This document shows positions 6,302-11,053 of a stretch of DNA of 11,053 nucleotides, in pieces. Location: positions 1 through 11,053 of the forward strand of contig DIFE01000100.1 of the NCBI GenBank assembly GCA_002418985.1, given 5' to 3'. This DNA comes from Deltaproteobacteria bacterium UBA5756. Its GTDB lineage: Bacteria; Desulfobacterota; Syntrophorhabdia; Syntrophorhabdales; Syntrophorhabdaceae. The translations under genes and the position numbers were made by a program. Every line of letters begins with the position of its first letter. Position 1 is the first letter of the stretch. The notes under the pieces are model-generated. The model made no database searches. It was not told the origin of the DNA and was given only the letters and a program-made list of their open reading frames with translations.

Positions 6302-7672
6302 TCATTTAAAAATCTTCCCCGGGTTCAGGATGTTGTTCGGGTCGAAGAGGGTCTTTATGGACTTCATTGTCGCAATCACGTCCGGCGAGAGTTCCATGTC
6401 AAGATAGGGCGCCTTGGATGTTCCAATGCCGTGCTCTCCCGACAGTGTTCCACCGAGGCGAACGGTTTCGGCAAAGATATCCTTGACCGCCTCTTCTGCT
6501 TTGTGGCGGTCTTCAACCGTGTCCTTTATCATGATGCTCACATGAAAATTGCCGTCACCGGCATGCCCGAAGCTTAAAATGGGGATTCCATACTTTTTCT
6601 CCAGGGCCTCCAGGCTGCGTATCAACGTGGGAATGTGAGAACGGGGGACCACAACGTCTTCCGCTATCTTCACGGGGTTCAGGTTGTAGGTCGCCTGGGA
6701 AAGAACGCGCCGCGCCTGCCAGAGTTTCTCCGCCTCCGCCGGGTCACGGGTCACGTCACACCGTGCGGCCCTCTGACCGGTAAGGATCTTTTTCACCTTT
6801 TCAACCTGAGGTGCCACCGCCTCCTCGTTGCCATCCACCTCTATGAGAAGCAGTCCTCCTATCTCCTCGGGTATCCCCATCGGAGAGGCCTTTTCGCTGC
6901 AGCGTATTGACGCCCTGTCCATGAACTCTATCGTGGACGGAATGATCTTGGCCGCAATGATCGCCGACACGGCCCGGGCCGCCTCCTCCACTTCGGTGAA
7001 AAGGGCAAGAATGGTGGCCTTTGCCTCGGGAAGAGGAACAAGTTTCACCGTAATCTTCGTAACAACGCCCAGGGTGCCTTCACTTCCGACGAAGAGCCGC
7101 GTAAGGTCGTATCCGACAACCCCCTTCATCGTCCGGACCCCGGTGTTGAGGATCGCGCCGGTCGGCAATACCACTTCAAGACCTATCACGTAATCCCGCG
7201 TCACTCCGTACTTGAGTGAATTAGGCCCCCCGGCGCATTCCGCGACATTGCCGCCAATGCTTGAATATTTGTATGAAGCGGGGTCGGGCGGGTAGAAAAG
7301 GCCATATTTGGCTGCCTCCTGCTGAAGATTGAAGGTAATGACGCCAGGCTCGACGACGGCTATGAGGTTTTCCGTATCCAACTCAAGGATGCGGTCCATT
7401 CTGGTAAATACCAGGACGACACCTTCAACCACCGGTATCGCCCCGCCTGTCAAGCCTGTGCCCTGCCCCCTCGGGATAACGGGAAAACCATGGCGGTTGG
7501 CCAGTTTGAGTATGCCGGAAACCTCCACCGCGGAAGAAGGGAATACGATGAGGTCCGGGACGATCCCGTCGGTCCTCGCATCGTATGAATAACACTGCCG
7601 CTCCTCCATCGAATCCATCACATTCTCTTTTCCGACGATCGATCTTATCTCATCAATCACTTTGCTTTCCAC
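6302..7672 (-). CDS. glcD: FAD-linked oxidase, GlcD / D-lactate dehydrogenase type
   Basis: This 456-residue cytoplasmic or membrane-associated flavoprotein should oxidise a 2-hydroxy acid (glycolate, D-lactate or D-2-hydroxyglutarate) and pass electrons to a partner such as an Fe-S protein or electron-transferring flavoprotein. Visible motifs: the FAD-binding PCMH domain with PRGQGTGLTGG at 67-77, GGNVAECAGGP at 140-150 and FVGSEGTLGV; then the FAD-oxidase C-terminal domain with GHAGDGNFH at 369-377, SGEHGIG at 411-417 and a closing FDPNNILNPGKIF. Length is normal for GlcD. The start is GTG at 7672 with GAGGG four bases before it. No glcE, glcF or etfAB neighbour is in the window, so substrate and electron acceptor stay open. 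An extended -10 promoter candidate lies about 35 bases upstream. Confidence 0.9.
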   Translation of the reverse strand: MESKVIDEIRSIVGKENVMDSMEERQCYSYDARTDGIVPDLIVFPSSAVEVSGILKLANRHGFPVIPRGQGTGLTGGAIPVVEGVVLVFTRMDRILELDTENLIAVVEPGVITFNLQQEAAKYGLFYPPDPASYKYSSIGGNVAECAGGPNSLKYGVTRDYVIGLEVVLPTGAILNTGVRTMKGVVGYDLTRLFVGSEGTLGVVTKITVKLVPLPEAKATILALFTEVEEAARAVSAIIAAKIIPSTIEFMDRASIRCSEKASPMGIPEEIGGLLLIEVDGNEEAVAPQVEKVKKILTGQRAARCDVTRDPAEAEKLWQARRVLSQATYNLNPVKIAEDVVVPRSHIPTLIRSLEALEKKYGIPILSFGHAGDGNFHVSIMIKDTVEDRHKAEEAVKDIFAETVRLGGTLSGEHGIGTSKAPYLDMELSPDVIATMKSIKTLFDPNNILNPGKIFK

Positions 7673-7705
7673 GCCGCCCTCTTTCTCCTGGTTTTTTTGC
7701 GTGTA

Positions 7706-7714
7706 ATAATACCA
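7706..7714 (-). promoter_or_regulatory. Possible extended -10 promoter of glcD
   Basis: On the minus strand TGG-TATTAT (7714-7706) matches an extended -10 with five of six consensus bases. No good -35 box is present at 16-18 bases. It would give a leader of roughly 25 bases before the GTG at 7672. Confidence 0.35.
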
Positions 7715-7753
7715 TACTATTGTGAGATATTCATCGAGAGAAATGAAGGAAAA

Positions 7754-7880
7754 AAGAACAGGGATTAGGGACTAGGGATCAGGAAAAGAAGAAAGGAAAA
7801 GGAACCGGAAATAAGAAGAGGATTAGGGAACGGGACCGGGCGGTGCTCCTTTCGAATTCTGATCCCTAATCCCTGTTCTT
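7754..7880. repeat. Inverted heptamer arrays upstream of glcD
   Basis: The left arm, starting AAGAACAGGG at 7754, holds heptamers CAGGGAT, TAGGGAC, TAGGGAT, then CAGG (7759-7783). The right arm (7859-7880) is its reverse complement but with one heptamer fewer; the outer 17 bases (7754-7770 against 7864-7880) pair perfectly. A degenerate third piece (GGATTAGGGAACGGGA) lies between them at 7820-7835. The copy-number difference of exactly one unit suggests gain or loss by slippage. It separates the small secreted protein gene from glcD and may form a large hairpin in the transcript. Confidence 0.65.
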
Positions 7881-7884
7881 ATCT

Positions 7885-8178
7885 TTATCTTCCTTGTGTG
7901 ATAACCGTTCCCAGAAGCGTGCCGATGACGATGCCGCCGATGGCTGCCACAGCTACCTGGCCGCTTCTATCTTCCTCGCGGCGCTCCACGTAGCGGACTC
8001 TCTCCTGGTGATAGCGGACCGGGGCGGGCCTATAATAACGGGGACCGTGGTCGCGAACCACGACATATTCCGTTCTCTGTGGACCGCGCTTCCAGGAAGG
8101 ATTCGAATAACCGATCGACGGAACCAACAACATGAAGCTCGCTACTCCCAACAACATCATCAGAACAATTTTCTTCAT
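7885..8178 (-). CDS. Small exported protein with C-terminal glycine zipper, function unknown
   Basis: I do not recognise a named family. The 97-residue product has a signal peptide (MKK, hydrophobic run at 4-20, likely cleavage after about residue 25), a basic, tyrosine- and arginine-rich middle (residues 29-68, with YVVVRDHGPRYYRPAPVRYH), an acidic-basic turn (REEDR) and a C-terminal glycine-zipper segment AAIGGIVIGTLLG at 78-90. Such small glycine-zipper proteins are common in proteobacterial envelopes and are often stress- or biofilm-linked, but no role can be assigned here. The ATG at 8178 is chosen because GGGAGG lies 5 bases upstream and the signal peptide begins there; a longer reading frame to 8463 runs into repeats and the promoter. 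A sigma54 promoter lies immediately upstream, so expression is probably switched on by an enhancer-binding activator. Confidence 0.75.
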   Translation of the reverse strand: MKKIVLMMLLGVASFMLLVPSIGYSNPSWKRGPQRTEYVVVRDHGPRYYRPAPVRYHQERVRYVERREEDRSGQVAVAAIGGIVIGTLLGTVITQGR

Positions 8179-8210
8179 CGCATCCTCCCAATTTATTTTG
8201 CATTTCCTAG

Positions 8211-8226
8211 AGCAAGTGCCATGCCA
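8211..8226 (-). promoter_or_regulatory. Sigma54 (RpoN) -24/-12 promoter
   Basis: On the minus strand TGGCATG, four bases, then TTGCT gives the GG and GC pairs exactly 12 bases apart, matching the TGGCACG-N4-TTGCW consensus with one change. The start site would be near 8201, leaving a 22-base leader that carries the GGGAGG ribosome site for the small exported protein. Confidence 0.72.
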
Positions 8227-8277
8227 CTTCAGGGTGGCCCCTTTAACCAACAGATATTGCGGTAGTTTCTCATTATA

Positions 8278-8300
8278 ATGGGAGGCGTTATCTCTCCCAT
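8278..8300. promoter_or_regulatory. Dyad ATGGGAG-N9-CTCCCAT, possible activator site
   Basis: A perfect 7-base inverted repeat with a 9-base spacer lies about 77-99 bases upstream of the predicted sigma54 start site, the distance at which enhancer-binding proteins normally bind. It overlaps a CATTATAATG palindrome (8271-8280). Function is inferred from position only. Confidence 0.4.
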
Positions 8301-8416
8301 CCACGCAAAATGTGTCGATGCAAGGGATCCGGTACGACAATAGCGTCGAGTTTGTTAAGTCGGTGCATCCCACATCTGTCCAAAATAATGCAAAGGTCAA
8401 CCTTTCTCCGGAGCCT

Positions 8417-8464
8417 CCGTCATTCCGCCCCCTTCCCACTCCGTCATTCCGCCCCCTTCCCACT
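8417..8464 (+). repeat. 24-base tandem repeat, two full copies
   Basis: Two identical 24-base units (8417-8440, 8441-8464) start CCGTCATTCCG and end in CCCCCTTCCCACT. A third copy begins at 8465, keeps the first 11 bases, then continues as the hairpin repeat. The array therefore grew from the first half of that repeat. Confidence 0.85.
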
Positions 8465-8488
8465 CCGTCATTCCGGCGAAGGCCGGAA
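8465..8488 (+). repeat. GTCATTCCGGC hairpin repeat, forward copy
   Basis: This is a widespread intergenic repeat type of proteobacteria: CCGTCA followed by TTCCGGC-GAAG-GCCGGAA, a 7-base stem. It matches the copy at 8608-8631 in 23 of 24 bases, in opposite orientation. Confidence 0.75.
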
Positions 8489-8607
8489 CCCAGGAGATAC
8501 TATGGATAAGGAATCACCATGCGAAGGGACATCCAGCTGTCCTTTTTAAACACAGCATGGGTGTTTTATATACGCATGCTTCCTGTTGTATGAGAGTTTT
8601 TCCTTCC

Positions 8608-8631
8608 TTCCGGCCTGCGCCGGAATGACGG
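8608..8631 (-). repeat. GTCATTCCGGC hairpin repeat, inverted copy
   Basis: Reverse-strand partner of the copy at 8465-8488. Together they bracket about 120 bases that show only short palindromes (for example AAACAC/GTGTTT) and no gene. The pair lies wholly inside the MITE-like element, so it may be a second, nested insertion. Confidence 0.75.
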
Positions 8632-8770
8632 ATAGAGTAAAGCTGGAGTAACGGACTGAACGAGATAGGGCAACCTGGTTTAAAAATGCGGGATTTACCT
8701 ATCTTAAACCATTGTCTTATAAAGAAGGCAGTCCTAAAAGTGGATTATTTTGGACAGCAGTGCGGTGTAT

Positions 8771-8801
8771 CCCATAACCCATGGCCCATCACCCATCACC
8801 C
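8771..8801 (+). repeat. Heptamer array CCCATNN, four units
   Basis: In-register heptamers CCCATAA, CCCATGG, CCCATCA, CCCATCA, then CCC. It begins within the right direct repeat of the MITE-like element, 8 bases from the element end, and lies upstream of the EF-hand gene. Confidence 0.7.
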
Positions 8802-8872
8802 GTAGTAGTTCTTTTTTCCTTTGCATTTTTGTGCCATGACGGGTTAATTTCATTCTAGTCAGGGAGGACTGG

Positions 8873-9274
8873 ATGAAGAAGGCCATACTATTGATATTCT
8901 CGTTCCTTGCGGTACTGTTTCTGACGTGGAACGTCTACGCGGATTCGAACGCCTTTGACAAAGCCGACACCAACAAGGATGGAGCAATCACAGAAGAAGA
9001 ATACAAATCTGCGGTCCAATCAAAATTCAGGGAATACGACACCAACAAGGACGGCGTTATCGACGCAAGCGAATTTGCCGCGAAAGGCCACCCCGAGGCG
9101 GCAAAGGAGTTCAAGTTCATGGACAAGAACAACGACGGGGTTGTCAACGCCGACGAATTTTTCAGGGCAGCCATCCAGAGGCGTGACAACTTTGATTTCA
9201 ATCGTGACGCAAAGATCAGCAAGGAAGAGTTCAATTCCTCCAAGGCTCTGCCGATCCTGAAGTTTTACTTTTAA
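8873..9274 (+). CDS. Exported EF-hand calcium-binding protein
   Basis: The 133-residue protein has an N-terminal signal peptide (MKK, hydrophobic residues 4-18, cleavage probably after VYA at about residue 23) and four EF-hand loops. The loops are DTNKDGAITEEE at 32-43, DTNKDGVIDASE at 56-67, DKNNDGVVNADE at 84-95 and DFNRDAKISKEE at 108-119. The first three have the ideal D-x-N/D-x-D-G pattern; the fourth has Ala in place of the usual Gly and may bind weakly. The fold resembles calerythrin- or calmodulin-like bacterial EF-hand proteins exported to the periplasm, where it could buffer or sense calcium; the partner is unknown. GGGAGG lies 5 bases before the ATG. A possible TTGCAT (8821-8826) and TTAATT (8844-8849) promoter with 17-base spacing is weak. 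The MFS exporter gene follows after 111 bases. Confidence 0.85.
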   Translation: MKKAILLIFSFLAVLFLTWNVYADSNAFDKADTNKDGAITEEEYKSAVQSKFREYDTNKDGVIDASEFAAKGHPEAAKEFKFMDKNNDGVVNADEFFRAAIQRRDNFDFNRDAKISKEEFNSSKALPILKFYF

Positions 9275-9385
9275 GGAATCGGAAAAAGACAGCCCGGGGC
9301 AGATAATATCTGTTACACTACCATCGGGAGGCGTGCAAAACAGCCTCATTGATCGGGGCACCCGCAATAACGCCCGGCGTTTTCT

Positions 9386-10990
9386 ATGACAGAGACCACT
9401 CACAAACAGAAGAGCACCTGGAGCGCTCTCCGGGAACCTTTTTTCAGGGTACTGTGGATTGCGAACATAGCCTCTCTCGTAGGGTCGTGGATGCATGAAA
9501 CGGGTACCGCCTGGCTCATGACATCGATGACCGTCTCGCCGTTCATGGTGGCGATGCTGCAGACATCGATGACATTGCCCTTTTTCATGATGGCCCTTCC
9601 CGCCGGGGCTCTCGCCGATATCGTCGACAGGCGGAAATTGCTTGTCGCCGCGCAATGTGTCATGCTCCTTGCGGCCGCCGCCCTCGGAATTCTCACCCTT
9701 GCCGGACTAATTACACCCGTTACGATTCTCTTCCTGACTTTCGTTCTTGGCATTGCCGCTGCGGTCAATGCGCCCACCTGGCAGTCGGTCATCCCGGAAC
9801 TGATCTCCCGCGAGCACCTGCAATCCGCCGTTACTCTCGGCTCTGTTGCTTTTAACATTGCCCGTGTGGCGGGTCCTGTCCTTGGAGGTCTCTTACTTGC
9901 CCTCCTGGGCCCCGCTTCGGTCTTTTTCGTCAACGCCCTGTCATTCACCGGAGTGATACTTGTGCTTCTGAGCTGGAAGTACATATCCCGAGAGCAAACG
10001 CTGCCGGCGGAACGTTTCTTCGGGGCAATCGGGACGGGTGTTCGATACGTCAGGAACGTGCCCCAGGTGAAGACAGTGCTGATCCGGATGGCGGTCTTCT
10101 CGTTTTTTGGCAGTTCGCTCTGGACCTTCCTGCCCATCATAGCTCGCGTTCGACTGAACCTCAGCCCTTCAGGATTTGGTTTGCTCCTCTGTTTCTTCGG
10201 CATAGGCGGGCTCCTGGGAGCGATTCTCCTTCCAAAGGCCGGCCAGGTACTGAAATTCAAACTACTGGCGAATCTGTCCACGCTTCTCTTCGCGGCGGCA
10301 ATAGGGGTCCTTTCATTTTCCGGAACATTCTACCTCACCGCGCCTGCTCTCCTGTGCGGAGGTATTGCGTGGCTCGCCCTCATCTCCAGTTACAATACGG
10401 CGATACTGTCCATTGTCCCTTCCTGGGTAAGGGGCCGCGTAATGTCCGTGTTCATGCTCGTTTTCTTTGGTCCCTTTGCTATAGGCAGTGCACTCTGGGG
10501 TTCCCTGGCATCATGGTTCGGGATCACGGAAACCCTCGTGTTCACGTCACTGTCGACCGCGGTCGGTCTTATTGTCACGTCGCATAGACGACTGTCCGAG
10601 CCGCACGGAGTTGATCTCACACCATCGGAATACTGGCCGCAGTTCCCGGGGCAGGTGGAACCCGACATGCATGAAGGACCCATCCTCGTCGTGGCCGAAT
10701 ATTCTATTGATCCCGACCATCTTGAACAATTCCTTGCCGCCATGCGTTCCCTAAAGACGATCAGGCTGCGTGACGGAGCCTTTCGATGGAATCTTTACAG
10801 GGAAGCAAACATATCAAATCGATTCATTGAATCCTTCATCGTGCAGTCATGGGCGGAGTACATGCGCCAACAGGAACGCTTTACCGTATCCGATGGCGGA
10901 GTAGTCGATAACGTCAAATTATGCCAAAAAGACGGGGAACCGGTGACAATAAAACACTTCGTGGCCCAGCCGATAAGAAGGGAAAAGTAG
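9386..10990 (+). CDS. MFS_3-type exporter with C-terminal soluble domain
   Basis: This 534-residue inner-membrane protein is a major facilitator of the MFS_3 (EntS-like) type, a group that exports siderophores, drugs or other small molecules by proton exchange. The opening WSALREPFFRVLWIANIASLVGSWMHETG (residues 12-40) is typical. The loop between helices 2 and 3 carries GALADIVDRRK (74-84), and helix-rich segments continue to about residue 405. Residues 431-534 form an extra soluble domain (VVAEYSIDPDHLEQFLAAM, RWNLYREANISNRFIESF, SWAEYMRQQERFT) that resembles the dimeric alpha-beta barrel (ABM-like) tail known from part of this family. The substrate is unknown. The start is forced: an in-frame TAA lies at 9368 and the next in-frame ATG would delete the first helix. 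No Shine-Dalgarno sequence precedes it. A short reading frame (9333-9389) ends in an ATGA overlap with this start. Confidence 0.88.
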   Translation: MTETTHKQKSTWSALREPFFRVLWIANIASLVGSWMHETGTAWLMTSMTVSPFMVAMLQTSMTLPFFMMALPAGALADIVDRRKLLVAAQCVMLLAAAALGILTLAGLITPVTILFLTFVLGIAAAVNAPTWQSVIPELISREHLQSAVTLGSVAFNIARVAGPVLGGLLLALLGPASVFFVNALSFTGVILVLLSWKYISREQTLPAERFFGAIGTGVRYVRNVPQVKTVLIRMAVFSFFGSSLWTFLPIIARVRLNLSPSGFGLLLCFFGIGGLLGAILLPKAGQVLKFKLLANLSTLLFAAAIGVLSFSGTFYLTAPALLCGGIAWLALISSYNTAILSIVPSWVRGRVMSVFMLVFFGPFAIGSALWGSLASWFGITETLVFTSLSTAVGLIVTSHRRLSEPHGVDLTPSEYWPQFPGQVEPDMHEGPILVVAEYSIDPDHLEQFLAAMRSLKTIRLRDGAFRWNLYREANISNRFIESFIVQSWAEYMRQQERFTVSDGGVVDNVKLCQKDGEPVTIKHFVAQPIRREK

Positions 10991-10996
10991 AGAGAC

Positions 10997-11014
10997 GGGT
11001 AATGGGTAATGGGT
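10997..11014 (+). repeat. Heptamer array GGGTAAT, two and a half units
   Basis: GGGTAAT, GGGTAAT, GGGT lie right after the MFS stop codon and directly touch the element end at 11015. This is the reverse-strand form of the CCCATNN arrays elsewhere in the window. Confidence 0.65.
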
Positions 11015-11053
11015 CACTGCTGTCGAAAATAATTCATTTCTCGGACTGCTTTG
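11015..11053 (+). mobile_element. Element terminus related to the MITE, running off the window
   Basis: The sequence starting CACTGCTGTCGAAAATAAT matches the right end of the 8371-8762 element (read on the minus strand from 8762) in 32 of 39 bases, including a subterminal GGACTGC. The similarity continues past the terminal repeat, so this is the same family. Whether a full insertion sequence or another MITE follows lies outside the window. Confidence 0.6.

Larger units (their letters stand above)
8371..8762. mobile_element. MITE-like non-autonomous element, 392 bases
   Basis: The left end reads CACATCTGTCCAAAATAAT (8371-8389). The right end on the minus strand reads CACTGCTGTCCAAAATAAT (8762-8744); 17 of 19 bases match. 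Immediately outside are CGGTGCATCC (8361-8370) and CGGTGTATCC (8763-8772), a 10-base direct repeat with one mismatch that looks like an aged target-site duplication. Ten-base duplications fit IS4-like transposases, but no transposase is encoded here. The interior contains a 24-base tandem repeat, two inverted hairpin repeats and several short palindromes, and no credible gene. A related end occurs at 11015. Confidence 0.7.

Noticed and set aside
8179..8463. N-terminal extension of the small glycine-zipper protein up to 8463
   Set aside because: It would translate through the sigma54 promoter, the dyad and a repeat. The signal peptide and GGGAGG site place the start at 8178.
8417..8488. Three-unit repeat considered as a CRISPR remnant
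   Set aside because: The 24-base units abut with no spacers and the third diverges into a common hairpin repeat; no cas genes are present.
9400..10281. Minus-strand open frame of 293 codons inside the MFS gene
   Set aside because: Arginine/proline-rich antisense shadow of a membrane-protein gene with no recognisable domain.

Overview
The window looks like a chromosomal segment of an anaerobic Gram-negative bacterium, most likely a deltaproteobacterium in the old broad sense (Desulfobacterota or Syntrophorhabdus-like). This rests on the stand-alone N-acetylglutamate synthase, the GlcD-type dehydrogenase, the MetE-like protein beside nadK, and long intergenic stretches full of short repeats. 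The placement is inference from gene content; no marker gene is present.

Left part (1-5229, all minus strand). A truncated pmbA/tldE-type gene runs off the left edge. Upstream of it lies a hicB-hicA toxin-antitoxin pair with its own near-consensus sigma70 promoter. A tight four-gene operon then reads leftwards from 5229: a single-domain MetE/UROD-like protein, NAD kinase (nadK), the DNA-repair ATPase recN and a short N-acetylglutamate synthase. Two of its three junctions are 4-base ATGA overlaps and the third is a 4-base gap, so the genes are probably co-translated.

Middle (5230-8178). A 181-base divergent region separates this operon from a rightward secreted lytic transglycosylase gene. 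On both sides a TTGACA box starts exactly 35 bases before the ATG, and neither ATG has a usable Shine-Dalgarno sequence, so both transcripts may be leaderless. The transglycosylase converges on a leftward glcD-type FAD dehydrogenase. Upstream of glcD is a small leftward gene for a secreted glycine-zipper protein. It has a textbook sigma54 (-24/-12) promoter and a dyad at about -77 to -99 that could bind an enhancer-binding protein.

Repeat-rich gap (8179-8872). This holds a 392-base MITE-like element (8371-8762) with 19-base terminal inverted repeats and imperfect 10-base flanking direct repeats. Inside it are two inverted copies of a common GTCATTCCGGC hairpin repeat and a 24-base tandem repeat. 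A closely related element end starts at 11015 and runs off the right edge. Degenerate G-rich heptamer arrays sit in four intergenic spaces (five sites), and two of them lie at or within 8 bases of an element end.

Right part (8873-10990, plus strand). A small exported EF-hand protein is followed by an MFS_3-type exporter with an extra C-terminal soluble domain.

Nothing here is a complete new system, but several regulatory and repeat structures deserve a second look.
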